Shown here: in pieces, positions 53,180 through 61,806 of the stretch
How positions within the stretch are numbered: the stretch's first letter is position 1
Layout: the number at the start of each line of letters is the position of its first letter
Assembly: GCF_934560975.1 (NCBI RefSeq)
Contig: NZ_CAKTFO010000001.1
Coordinates: 186,001 to 250,000, forward strand
Length of the DNA stretch: 64,000 nt
Direction of reading: 5' to 3'
DNA from: an uncultured Sphingomonas sp.
GTDB lineage: Bacteria > Pseudomonadota > Alphaproteobacteria > Sphingomonadales > Sphingomonadaceae
Program-made: the position numbers and the translations under genes
Notes under the pieces: model-generated
What the model was told of the DNA's origin: nothing
The model's input: the letters and a program-made list of their open reading frames with translations, nothing else
The model's database searches: none

Positions 53180-54571
53180 CTATTTCGCGGCCATCATCCG
53201 TTCGATGCGGTCGAACGCCGCGCCAAGTCGTCCCTGAGACCAGGTCAGCGCTTGGTAGAGGCGGAGCGAGGCCTTGGCCCAGCGGGTGTAGAGCGCCGGC
53301 CGGTCCAGCCGCCGGGCGGCGGCGAAGATGCGGTGGCTCCATTTGGCGATGCCGAAGCGCAGCCGATAGACCAGGCGTCGCCTGAGCGGCAGCGCGCCCC
53401 GGCCTGGCAAGACACGCTTGACGGGCGTAAGTCCGCCTTTGGCCCAGGTCAGGCGGTAGGCGAGCCCCTCGCGCCGGTGGCGGAACCCGGCGGCCTGGGT
53501 CTGGACGATGAAGTCGGCGTCCACCTGATCCAGCGTAAGCCGGTTTTCGGCCCGCGCCTGGTCGACCATCGCCGCGATCTCCGGCGAGCGGACGACCACC
53601 ACGTTGGTGCCGCGTCCGTCGGAGGAGTAAGGCTCCACCCAGGCGTCGCCAAACGCCACGTCGGCGGTTTCCGCCACCACGTCGTCGCAATAATTGCAGG
53701 CCGGATTCTGGAAGAAGCCCGCGCCCCAGTCCCCGTCGGCCAGGTGCCACCAATCCTGCTGGCGAATGCTGCCGTCGCGCAGCGCGAGGTGGGCGGTGTA
53801 CCAGTTTGCAGGCCGGTCGGGTTGCTTCAACCGATATTCGACCGCGCGCACGGCGGGCAGGCGCGTGCTGAGCTGCCAGGCGAAGCTCTCGACCATCCGC
53901 GCACTCTTGTTGTGCCCGCAAAACAGGCCGAGCGTGAAGGCGATGCGTTCGCGCAGCACCGGCTCCTCCCGGCGGAGCAGGTGCACCGCCTTGATGAAGC
54001 ACGGCACGCCGACCACGGCATAGCGGCCGGGCACCGTGCGGATCTCCTCCAGCACCTCGGCCAGATCGACCGGGAAGTAGCGCGACTTCGCTCCTTCATG
54101 CACCGCCTCGACCGAACGGGAGATGCGATAGCCGAAGAAGCGCCCGCCATCCTCGGCCGGGTCGCGCGGGGAGACATGGGCCACGCCATCCACCAGGCCC
54201 CGGCGCAGCAATTCGGCCGCGACCCAGCTGACCATGCCGCCCGAACTTCCGCCCATGCGGAAGCCGTCCTCTTCGGCATGGCCGACATACGCCGCCTCGT
54301 AGCGGCCGATCAGGTCGTGCGTGGCCGGTGCATCAGGGAAGCGAGCCTCCGCAATGTCGTTCTCGTCGGCGGCAGCGCCGGGCGAAAACGGGCAGGTCCG
54401 GGTCAGCACCGGGTCGGGCGCGCTCAGCCATGCGGCGGGGCCGTCCGGCTTGCGCTGACCATGCGTGTCCCAGCGCATGCCGGTGTCGGGCCGGGCACAG
54501 CCGCCGCAGCCGATGCACAGGTCCGACCCGACGATCTCGGCCCGGCTGACCGCCCGATCAGGCGAGGACAT
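53180..54571 (-). CDS. FrhB/FdhB-like iron-sulfur flavoprotein linked to polysaccharide pyruvylation
   Basis: 463 residues from the ATG at 54571, which overlaps the pyruvyl transferase stop by 14 bases. The N-terminus DLCIGCGGCARP followed by CPFSPG supplies cysteines for a [4Fe-4S] cluster, and the rest follows the F420H2-dehydrogenase beta-subunit pattern: RMGGSSGGMVSWVAAELLRR, VVGVPCFIKAVHLLR, LGLFCGHNKSARMVE and CNYCDDVVAETADVAFGDAW. Despite the family's name, relatives outside archaea lacking F420 occur next to polysaccharide pyruvyl transferases and glycosyltransferases and are thought to be flavin- and ferredoxin-dependent. Direct overlap with the transferase gene is strong support for such a joint task; the reaction is not known. 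Confidence 0.8.
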   Translation of the reverse strand: MSSPDRAVSRAEIVGSDLCIGCGGCARPDTGMRWDTHGQRKPDGPAAWLSAPDPVLTRTCPFSPGAAADENDIAEARFPDAPATHDLIGRYEAAYVGHAEEDGFRMGGSSGGMVSWVAAELLRRGLVDGVAHVSPRDPAEDGGRFFGYRISRSVEAVHEGAKSRYFPVDLAEVLEEIRTVPGRYAVVGVPCFIKAVHLLRREEPVLRERIAFTLGLFCGHNKSARMVESFAWQLSTRLPAVRAVEYRLKQPDRPANWYTAHLALRDGSIRQQDWWHLADGDWGAGFFQNPACNYCDDVVAETADVAFGDAWVEPYSSDGRGTNVVVVRSPEIAAMVDQARAENRLTLDQVDADFIVQTQAAGFRHRREGLAYRLTWAKGGLTPVKRVLPGRGALPLRRRLVYRLRFGIAKWSHRIFAAARRLDRPALYTRWAKASLRLYQALTWSQGRLGAAFDRIERMMAAK

Positions 54572-55643
54572 GGTCGAGATACTGGTTCGAACTCCGTCGT
54601 AGTTCCTCGATCCGCGCGCCGATCGCGGGGGCGAGCGGCTGGCCCAGCGCTGCCGCATAGTCCGTCGCCACGCTGTTCTCATCCAGCAGATGGTGCGCGC
54701 CATCCAAACCATGCAGCAGGTCGCGCACCTTGTTGTTGCGATAGGTCGACGATGCGCAGGCGAACGGCTTGCCATTGATCAGCGCGAACACGCAGCCGTG
54801 GAAGAAATTGGTCGCCACCGCCGACGTCGCCCGCATCATGCGCGCGAAATCATGCGGTCCGGCATCGATGCGCTGTTCGTCGGCCCACTCATTGCGATAG
54901 CCGAGGCTGACCACGCGCAGCCCCTGCCGGTCCGCCCACGCGCGCACCTTATCCCTGTACCAATCGGGGAAATTGTGACCGTAGACGAGCAGATAGGGCG
55001 CTTGCTCCCCGTCATCGCCGTCGCCCACATCGGTGCTGTCGGGTGGGAATTGCAGCACCGGGTCGAGCACCATCGCCGGTTCGATGCCGAGCGCGGCGAC
55101 GATGATCTGGCGCGAATTCTCGTCGCGCACCGAAATGCTGGAGAAATTGCGCAGCTGTTCGGCCCACCACGGCTCCAGCCCCTCGGAGGCATTGTGGTTG
55201 CCGAAGCTGGCCGCATAGGACACCAACTGCCCCGCCTTCACCTTGGTGCCGTAGAACGTCGCCTGGCCGCCATACCAGGGGTGGCGCTGATTCCACACCT
55301 CGTCGCTGCCCACCACGACCACGTCATAGGGCGGTAGCATTTCCGGCTGGTCCAGCGGAAAGCGCGGTGAGGTCGGCATGGCGTCGAACGCCGCCAGGAA
55401 CTTGCGCGTCTTGGCGGCATAAAGCGGGAAATCGGCCCGCGCGGTTCGTTCCGGCAGCAGCGGCTGGAACGCGCAACGCGCCTCCTTCCAGTTCACCCGC
55501 CGGGAATCGTGGTTCAGCAGCATCACGTCGTGGCCGCGCGCGCGCAGCCCTTCGACCAGGCAACGCGCCTGCCAATAGGATCCGTAATTGATGCACCGGT
55601 GGAAGGTCAGCACGCCGATCCGCTTGCGAACGTCGTCCGCCAT
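54558..55643 (-). CDS. Polysaccharide pyruvyl transferase family protein
   Basis: 361 residues. The start GVLTFHRCINYGSYWQARCL fits the CsaB/WcaK superfamily's first loop; the family also shows VVVVGSDEVWNQRHPWYGGQ, SYAASFGNHNASEGLEPWWA and a C-terminal FFHGCVFALINGKPFACA. Members attach pyruvate ketals to exopolysaccharide or cell-wall sugars using phosphoenolpyruvate. The ribosome site before the ATG at 55643 is GGAAAGGAT. It is the first gene of a run of three on this strand and overlaps the FrhB-like gene. Pyruvylated gellan-like or sphingan-type polymers are common in sphingomonads, so an envelope sugar is the likely acceptor. Confidence 0.85.
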   Translation of the reverse strand: MADDVRKRIGVLTFHRCINYGSYWQARCLVEGLRARGHDVMLLNHDSRRVNWKEARCAFQPLLPERTARADFPLYAAKTRKFLAAFDAMPTSPRFPLDQPEMLPPYDVVVVGSDEVWNQRHPWYGGQATFYGTKVKAGQLVSYAASFGNHNASEGLEPWWAEQLRNFSSISVRDENSRQIIVAALGIEPAMVLDPVLQFPPDSTDVGDGDDGEQAPYLLVYGHNFPDWYRDKVRAWADRQGLRVVSLGYRNEWADEQRIDAGPHDFARMMRATSAVATNFFHGCVFALINGKPFACASSTYRNNKVRDLLHGLDGAHHLLDENSVATDYAAALGQPLAPAIGARIEELRRSSNQYLDHVLA

Positions 55644-55821
55644 CCAAATCCTTTCCCTCTGTCAGCAACCGCTCCACCGGGCGGCGGAGCGGATCGTGAA
55701 GCGCCAAGCGACCGGGCGCCATGCCGGTTCCGCCCTGCGTGGCGTCCGTTGCCACGTTTCGCTTGTCGCTGGCAAATCAGCCACTTCTATTTGCGATCAG
55801 CAAAGCTGGGGGCTGGCAGGG

Positions 55822-56147
55822 ATGGCTTCCATCCTTCCAAGCGGCGCCGCATCGGCGATCGCCCGATTCCTGCGCAACGAGGCGGCGGGCGGCACCTTGC
55901 TGATGGCGGCTGCCGCTGTCGTCATGATTCTCGCCAACAGCCCGGCAGCGTCGCTCTATTTCGATCTGCTGGGGGCACGGGTGGGCCGCTTGTCCGTGCT
56001 GTACTGGACCGACGACGGACGGATCAGCCTGTTCTTGCTGTTCGTCGGCTGGAATTGAGGCGGGAGTTTGTGACCGGCCAGCTCTCCGCCTGGTCGGAAC
56101 GCGGCCTGCCGATCATCACCGAAGCCTGCGGCATGATCGCGCCATGA
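55822..56147 (+). pseudogene. nhaA: NhaA Na+/H+ antiporter, frameshifted and truncated
   Basis: The frame from the ATG at 55822 encodes FLRNEAAGGTLLMAAAAVVM, then LANSPAASLYFDLLGARVGR and DDGRISLFLLFVGW, which match the first two helices of NhaA, and stops at 56056-56058. Adding one C after 56049 restores the family sequence as VGLELRREFVTGQLSAWSER followed by GLPIITEACGMIAP, ending at TGA 56145-56147. So a single-base deletion plus loss of the remaining 280 or so residues left a remnant of about 108 codons. The next gene is unrelated and on the other strand. Confidence 0.85.
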
Positions 56148-56197
56148 TCGTGCTGCGTTTGGCCCGGCCGGACGGCGCGGCTCCCCTTTGATCCCGG

Positions 56198-58561
56198 TCA
56201 GGCGGCCTGCGATAAGGCGGCGGCGGATGCCGCCCGCCGCACCACCGGACGGAACGCCACCGCCAGCAACAGCGGGCCGTCCTCCACCATGCCCGGCGGC
56301 GGCACGAACACCAGCCCGCGCTCCTCGCAGCGCAGCAGGCCCGGCGCGATCGTCTCCATCGCATCGAACACCGGCGACGGCGGCACCGCGGCCGGCGGGC
56401 AGGTGACCTCCGAAAACTCCGCTACGGGATAGAAAGCGAGTTCCTCGATCTGCACCACCTCCGCCACCGCGCCGAGCTGGATGCCAAGGGCGAGCGTGCC
56501 GTCCCCCGCCGGGGCGGTCAGCAGGTAATAGCCGTCATGGGTCGGGTACGCCTGAACCGTGGTCAGCGTCTGCCCGGTGGCGCTCGCCAGCAGCACCGGC
56601 ACGTCGATGCCGCCGACCTGGAAATCGCTATGGCGGAAATCCAGCCCGAACCGGCCCACCGACAGCAGCGACAAGGCGAGCGGAAAGCCATGTTCCTGCA
56701 CCTCGCCCGGCAGGTACATCCGCACCGCCTGCGAAATGTAGGGCAGGCCGCGCCGGCGCAGCTGTTCGCCCGATGCCTCGCTGTTCACCAGCTTCACCAG
56801 CGCCTTGGTGCCGAGATTGACGTCATGGTCGAACCGCTTGAGCAACGCGACCTCCTCCGCCATCGGCAGGTACAGCAAACGGGCGAGCACGGCGGCCGCA
56901 TGCCGGCGGCGGCAATCCGCATCGTCGGATGCGGGCGGGCGGTGCATGCCCGCGCCGGCCTCGCGCACGTAGCGCAGGCACGCCGCCTGGATCGCGTCGC
57001 GCGTGACGCTCTGCGCACCCTTGACGTCGGCGGCCTTGCGGATCGGCTTGCCATTGGGGTGATAGTCCACCACCGAGCCCTGCGCGACCGTGGACAGCTG
57101 TTCCACGACGGCGATCGGCCCGCTCAGCGCGTCGGTCAGCCGCCCTTCATAGTGGCGGGTGTCGATCATGCCCTTCTTGTCCAGCCCGGACGGGCGCCGT
57201 TCGCGCAGCAACAGATAACGGCCGGCCACCGCCACGCCGAGCTTTTCGACCAGCAGCCCCTCGACCAGATTCTGGACGCTGCCATTATAGCCCAGGTCGA
57301 CCAGCACGATTGTATCGCCTTGCTCGATCCCGCCTTCATGCCGGACGTGGGTGACCAGCCGCTCGGCCAAAGCGTGGCTGCGTTTGGTGATGGTACGCAC
57401 CCACTTGGGCTCGGTCGCGGCGCGGCGGAACTGGGCGTTTGTGGACCCCATCTGCCGCATCTCGCCGTCGGTCAGCAGCAGCTGGCGGGCGAGAATATCG
57501 GGCCGTTCCTTGTGCTTGTCGACCAGGTAGGCGCGGATCGCCGCTTCGTCGGGGAAGCTGGCGGCGGCGGCGGTGAAGCGGCTGATCGACACGGCGGCCG
57601 CATCCCCGAAGCCCGCCGCCGCAAAGGCCTGTTGCGGCAGATAACCGTCGCGCAGCAGGAATAAAGGCTTGGCCGGCCGGCCGGTCGCGTCCGCGATCGC
57701 CCGCACCTCGTCCCGCACCCAGGATGCGAAGGCGTGCATGATCGGGCCGAGCACGTCATGGCCCAGCATCGTCGCGGCATCGTCCTCGACACGCAGCGCG
57801 ACTTGCGGGCGATGCGGCTGGAAGAGCGGGCGGGTGATCCGTACCGCCGGATCGATCATCGCCGCCGCCGCCGCCTCCATGCGCAGCCGCTGGTGGGTGA
57901 CGGGATCGAACTGCTCGACATGCACGGCGCGGATGCCGAGGGCATGGGGCGCCTCCGCGTCCGCCACCGGATTGTCGCCGACGTGGAGGATTGCGAACGG
58001 ATCGACGCCCAGCGCCTCCAGCACCGGGCGGAACAGCCCCTGGCTCTTCGACAGGCCATGCTCCGACGAACAGAAGATCTGGTCGATCATGCCCGCCACG
58101 TCATTGCCGGCGGCACGCCCGATCAGCGCGCGGAGCTGGACTTCGCCGAGATAGGTGTCGCTGACCACGATCACGCGCAGCCCGCGCGCCTTGGCCGCGC
58201 GGATCAGGGCGACGGTGGGCGCGAAGGCGAAGCAGTGCCGCGCCTCCGCATCCAGCTCGCGCGTCACGGCGGCGGCGCGCTCGGCCGTGGTCGCGCCGGG
58301 CAGGAACTGGTCGTAAATGGCCTCGATCGACACCTCGTCTCGGTCGTGCGCGGCCAGCATCCGGGATCGGGCATGGCCTTCGCTGCCCAGGCGCGGCTCG
58401 ATCGCGCCGCCGGCGAAAGGCAGGTCCGCGAACAGGTCGCTGGGAGCGTGCAGGTTGCGCCACAGCAGGGTGTCGAAACAGTCGAGCGACAGGATGCGGA
58501 CATCCGCCGGCGCGTCGTCCAGCAATGTCGCAATCTCGTGCGCACGGACCTGGGTCTTCAT
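56198..58561 (-). CDS. Large HAD-superfamily protein of the COG5610 type
   Basis: 787 residues from the ATG at 58561 (MKTQVRAHEIATLLDDAPAD). A HAD phosphatase-like domain fills the first 220 residues: SLDCFDTLLWR with nucleophile Asp27, a VIVVSDTYLG motif II, and ILHVGDNPVADAEAPHALGI motif IV. A second, larger part starts at about residue 260 (VRAIADATGRPAKPLFLLRD, IVLVDLGYNGSVQNLVEGLL, RYLLLRERRPSGLDKKGM), which matches the long COG5610 proteins often found in capsule and EPS loci. The second domain's activity is not known; it may transfer or hydrolyse sugar or lipid phosphate. Position beside the pyruvyl transferase group supports a polysaccharide role. Confidence 0.7.
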   Translation of the reverse strand: MKTQVRAHEIATLLDDAPADVRILSLDCFDTLLWRNLHAPSDLFADLPFAGGAIEPRLGSEGHARSRMLAAHDRDEVSIEAIYDQFLPGATTAERAAAVTRELDAEARHCFAFAPTVALIRAAKARGLRVIVVSDTYLGEVQLRALIGRAAGNDVAGMIDQIFCSSEHGLSKSQGLFRPVLEALGVDPFAILHVGDNPVADAEAPHALGIRAVHVEQFDPVTHQRLRMEAAAAAMIDPAVRITRPLFQPHRPQVALRVEDDAATMLGHDVLGPIMHAFASWVRDEVRAIADATGRPAKPLFLLRDGYLPQQAFAAAGFGDAAAVSISRFTAAAASFPDEAAIRAYLVDKHKERPDILARQLLLTDGEMRQMGSTNAQFRRAATEPKWVRTITKRSHALAERLVTHVRHEGGIEQGDTIVLVDLGYNGSVQNLVEGLLVEKLGVAVAGRYLLLRERRPSGLDKKGMIDTRHYEGRLTDALSGPIAVVEQLSTVAQGSVVDYHPNGKPIRKAADVKGAQSVTRDAIQAACLRYVREAGAGMHRPPASDDADCRRRHAAAVLARLLYLPMAEEVALLKRFDHDVNLGTKALVKLVNSEASGEQLRRRGLPYISQAVRMYLPGEVQEHGFPLALSLLSVGRFGLDFRHSDFQVGGIDVPVLLASATGQTLTTVQAYPTHDGYYLLTAPAGDGTLALGIQLGAVAEVVQIEELAFYPVAEFSEVTCPPAAVPPSPVFDAMETIAPGLLRCEERGLVFVPPPGMVEDGPLLLAVAFRPVVRRAASAAALSQAA

Positions 58562-58686
58562 CGGTCGAATGTCTCCGGCACCTGCCAATCCCGCGCATAT
58601 CGACCAACAGCGTTGCGATTCCCTTAACCTTGCCGGTGCGTGACGGACGCACGCAACCTTCTGCGCGCTGCTTGTGTTGGGAGAGC

Positions 58687-59451
58687 ATGACGCAGAGATG
58701 GCCCGAACGTTTGTGGATCGTCCGGCATGGCCAAAGCGCCGGCAATGTCGCGCGCGATGCCGCGCTGGCGGCGGAGCTGCACCGCATCGCCATTGACGGG
58801 CGCGATGTGGATGTGCCGCTCAGCCCGCTGGGCGAGCGCCAGGCCCATGCGCTTGGCCTATGGTTCGGTGAGCAGCCGGAGGGCGATCGCCCCGACGCGC
58901 TGCTGGTCTCGCCCTACGTCCGGGCGGTGCGCACGGCCGAGCTGTTCCGCGATGCAGGCGGGATGGCGGGCGAGCGACTATTCTGCCGCGATGAGCGCCT
59001 GCGCGAGAAGGAGTTCGGGATGCTGGACGGGCTTACCACGTCCGGCATCGCCACGGCTTACCCCGAACAGGCCGAGTTTCGCCGACTGCTGGGCAAATTC
59101 TACCATCGTCCGCCGGGTGGGGAGAGCTGGTGCGACGTGATCCTGCGGCTGCGTTCGGTGCTGGACACCGTGTCGCTCCATTATGGCGGGCGGCGGGTGA
59201 TGATCGTGTGTCATCAGGTGGTGGTGCTGTGCCTGCGCTACATCATCGAGCGGATGGACGAAGCGGCGATCCTGGCGATCGACCGCCAGGCCAATGTCGC
59301 CAATTGCGGCGTCACCGAATATCGCTTCGATCCCGGCGAGGGAACGATGGGGGGGCTCCGTCTCGCCCGCTACAACGATGTCGTGCCGGTCGAGCAGGAG
59401 GGCGAGGTGTCGACCGCCGCGCCCGACCCGATCGTGGCGGCACGCGGATGA
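58687..59451 (+). CDS. Histidine phosphatase family protein
   Basis: 254 residues from the ATG at 58687, preceded by GGGAGAGC. RLWIVRHGQSAGNVARD puts the phosphohistidine at residue 14; LLVSPYVRAVRTAELFRDAG and RLREKEFGMLDGLTTSGIA give the second arginine and the acid, and VMIVCHQVVVLCLRYI holds the last histidine. These are phosphoglycerate-mutase-like phosphatases with wide substrate range, such as sugar phosphates. The stop overlaps the next start by ATGA, so they are translationally coupled, although no shared pathway is apparent. Confidence 0.9.
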   Translation: MTQRWPERLWIVRHGQSAGNVARDAALAAELHRIAIDGRDVDVPLSPLGERQAHALGLWFGEQPEGDRPDALLVSPYVRAVRTAELFRDAGGMAGERLFCRDERLREKEFGMLDGLTTSGIATAYPEQAEFRRLLGKFYHRPPGGESWCDVILRLRSVLDTVSLHYGGRRVMIVCHQVVVLCLRYIIERMDEAAILAIDRQANVANCGVTEYRFDPGEGTMGGLRLARYNDVVPVEQEGEVSTAAPDPIVAARG

Positions 59452-60335
59452 GCCCGCCCCGGATCGACCGCGACTGGCGCTGCGCCAATCCGCTGCCGCC
59501 GATCGACAGCGGCACCGACAAGAACAGCCGCGGTCGTGTGCTGGCCGTGGGCGGGGGACGCCGCGTACCGGGCGGGCTGGCTTTGGTGGCGGAGGCGGCG
59601 TTGCGGGTCGGCGCGGGCAAGGTGCGGATGGCGACGATCGAACCGCTCGCCATTCCGCTCGGCCTCCTCATGCCCGAAGCCGGCATGGTCGCCCTGCCGG
59701 AGAATGAGCGGGGCGAGATCGCGGCCGACGCGGCGCCCCTGATCCGCGAGCAGATGGAGACGTGCGAGGCGGCGGTGCTGGGCGCGGCCATGAGCGGGCG
59801 GGAGGAGGTGGACGTGCTGCTCCGCGCCTCCATCGCCGCGCCGCGTGACGGGCTGGCGCTGGTCCTGGATGCCGCCTGCGTGGCCTGCGCCGGATCGTTG
59901 GCTGACATGGTGGCGGCACATGGCGGCCGCGCCGTGCTCACCCCTCACCACGGCGAGATGGCGTCGCTCACCGGCCAATTGGAACAGGTGATCGGGGACG
60001 ACCCCGAACGCGCCGCCGTTGACGCTGCCCGGCGGTTCGGCGCGGTGATCGTGCTGAAGAGCGCGCGTACCGTGATCGCCGCGCCGGATGGCACGCTGCT
60101 GACCCACCATAGCGACACGCCCGGCCTCGGCACCGGCGGGTCGGGGGACGTGCTGGCAGGGATCATCGGCGGGGTGCTGGCGCGCGGCTGTGCCCCGCTG
60201 ACTGCGGCGGGATGGGGCGTGTGGCTGCATGCGCAGGTCGGGCTTGCCGCCGCGAACGAGATCGGGCCCGTTGGCTTTCTGGGTCGCGACCTGCCGCCAC
60301 GTCTGCCGCGCCTGCTCGCCGCGCACGCGGGATGA
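59448..60335 (+). CDS. nnrD: ADP-dependent NAD(P)H-hydrate dehydratase
   Basis: 295 residues from the ATG at 59448. The ribokinase-like fold shows NSRGRVLAVGGGRRVPGGLA and EAALRVGAGKVRMATIEPLA, VLTPHHGEMASLTGQ and, near residue 228, GTGGSGDVLAGIIGG with the catalytic aspartate. It repairs damaged nicotinamide nucleotides (NADHX) using ADP. It lacks the epimerase half (NnrE) that many bacteria fuse to it; that activity must be encoded elsewhere. The gene overlaps the histidine phosphatase stop by four bases. Confidence 0.93.
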   Translation: MSPPRIDRDWRCANPLPPIDSGTDKNSRGRVLAVGGGRRVPGGLALVAEAALRVGAGKVRMATIEPLAIPLGLLMPEAGMVALPENERGEIAADAAPLIREQMETCEAAVLGAAMSGREEVDVLLRASIAAPRDGLALVLDAACVACAGSLADMVAAHGGRAVLTPHHGEMASLTGQLEQVIGDDPERAAVDAARRFGAVIVLKSARTVIAAPDGTLLTHHSDTPGLGTGGSGDVLAGIIGGVLARGCAPLTAAGWGVWLHAQVGLAAANEIGPVGFLGRDLPPRLPRLLAAHAG

Positions 60336-60387
60336 AGCGCGGATCGGTCGCGACGCCCATCCGTTCAGGTCGGACAAGGAGAGCCCC

Positions 60388-60675
60388 ATGCCGACCGAAC
60401 AGCCCAACACTGCGCCCCTGAATGCCAGCCCCGAGCCGCGCGACGACCTGAACGCCGCCGCTGTGCTGAGCGACGACCAGCTCGATCAGACCCCGGGTGG
60501 CGGCGGGATCCTGCGCGAGGGGCCGGATCCCGATCCCCTCGGCGGCTCGCAAAAGGCACCCACCGGCACCAGCCCCAACGCACCGCAGGATACGGGCGTT
60601 GCTTCCGGCGACGTCAATGCGGAACGGGAAGCGCAGCTCCGCTCGCTCGACGAGGCGGAAGGGCATCCGTCCTGA
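60388..60675 (+). CDS. Small acidic, probably disordered protein
   Basis: 95 residues from the ATG at 60388, with AAGGAGAG seven bases before it. The composition is Asp/Glu/Pro/Gly/Gln-rich (EPRDDLNAAAVLSDDQLDQT, LREGPDPDPLGGSQKAPTGT) and no fold or signal peptide is predicted by eye. I do not recognise a family. The strong ribosome site and a length typical of a coding gene argue that it is real, and it may share the promoter of nnrD 50 bases upstream. Confidence 0.6.
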   Translation: MPTEQPNTAPLNASPEPRDDLNAAAVLSDDQLDQTPGGGGILREGPDPDPLGGSQKAPTGTSPNAPQDTGVASGDVNAEREAQLRSLDEAEGHPS

Positions 60676-60693
60676 CGCCGCTCGCCCACGCGA

Positions 60694-61806
60694 TTACGGG
60701 CGCCGTGGAAAGCGGTAGATCGTCGTCGATTTGAACACCTGTCCCGGCCGCAGCGTTGTGGTCGGGAAAGCCGGCTGGTTCGGGCTGTCGGGCAGGTGCT
60801 GGGTTTCCAGCGCAAAGCCGCCATGACGGCGATAGATCGTGCCGCTGGGGCCGGCGTCCGTGCCCCACTCGCTGTTGGCGGTGTAGAATTGCATCGACGG
60901 CTCGGTGGTCAGCACCTCCATCATCCGGCCGGACGCATGGTCGGTGGCGCGCGCCACCAGCACCGGCTTGCGGCGGGGCGCTTCCCCGAACACCCAGGGA
61001 TTGTCGTAGCCGCCGACCCCCTTGGCCTTCAGCGCCGCCAGCCCGTCCCCGATCATGCGCGGCTGGCGCAGGTCATAGTCGCCGCTGACGAGCAGGATGC
61101 GGCCGGTCGGCACCGCCTGATCGTCCAGTTCCGCGATGCGATCGCCCATGATCTGGATCACCTGGCCGCCGACATCGCCGCTGCCTTCGCCCGCCAGGTT
61201 GAAATAGCTGTGGTTGGTGAAGTTGACGACGGTCGGCTTGCTGCTGGTGGCGCGGTAGTCGATGCGCAGTTCGTTCCGGCTGGTCAGCGTGTAGGTCATG
61301 CTCAGCCGGACCTCGCCCGGGAAACCCTGATCCCCGTCCGGGCTGACCAGGCTCAGCTTCACGCTGTTGCCGCGCGCGAAGGTGGAGACCGCCCAGAAAC
61401 GCTGATGGTAGAAAGGCGGCCCGCCATGCAGCAGGTTCGGGCCGTTGTTCGGCGTCAGCTGATAGGTGTGGCCGTCCAGCGCGAAGCGCGCGCCCTTGAT
61501 CCGGTTGGCGAAACGGCCGACCGGCACGCCGAAGAAGTAATTGTCGTTCTTGGCCTGGTATTCCGCCGCATTGGAAAAGCCGAGCACGACATTGGCGCGC
61601 TTGCCGTTACGGTCCGGCACCTCGATCGCGGTGATCACGCCACCCAGGTCGGTGAAGCTGACCCGCATCCCCTTGCCGTTGGACAAAGTGTAGAGGTGCG
61701 CTTCCCGCCCCTCCTTGGTGCGTCCGAAATCCGTCTCCTTCACCGCTTCCGCTGGGGTGGCGGCGGTGAGCAGGAGGAATGAGAGCAGGGCGGTGCGGAC
61801 GATCAC
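60694..61806 (-). CDS. galM: Aldose 1-epimerase (mutarotase), exported
   Basis: 370 residues from a GTG at 61806, whose last bases overlap the GH9 stop (GTGA); the frame upstream is not conserved. A signal peptide (VIVRTALLSFLLLTAATPAE) precedes a galactose-mutarotase domain with FGVPVGRFANRIKGARFAL, NGPNLLHGGPPFYHQRFWAV, VNFTNHSYFNLAGEG with the catalytic histidine, and FALETQHLPDSPNQPAFP with the glutamate that acts as base. It interconverts alpha and beta anomers of free sugars. Export and coupling to a GH9 enzyme imply that it processes sugars released outside the cytoplasm. Confidence 0.94.
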   Translation of the reverse strand: MIVRTALLSFLLLTAATPAEAVKETDFGRTKEGREAHLYTLSNGKGMRVSFTDLGGVITAIEVPDRNGKRANVVLGFSNAAEYQAKNDNYFFGVPVGRFANRIKGARFALDGHTYQLTPNNGPNLLHGGPPFYHQRFWAVSTFARGNSVKLSLVSPDGDQGFPGEVRLSMTYTLTSRNELRIDYRATSSKPTVVNFTNHSYFNLAGEGSGDVGGQVIQIMGDRIAELDDQAVPTGRILLVSGDYDLRQPRMIGDGLAALKAKGVGGYDNPWVFGEAPRRKPVLVARATDHASGRMMEVLTTEPSMQFYTANSEWGTDAGPSGTIYRRHGGFALETQHLPDSPNQPAFPTTTLRPGQVFKSTTIYRFPRRP

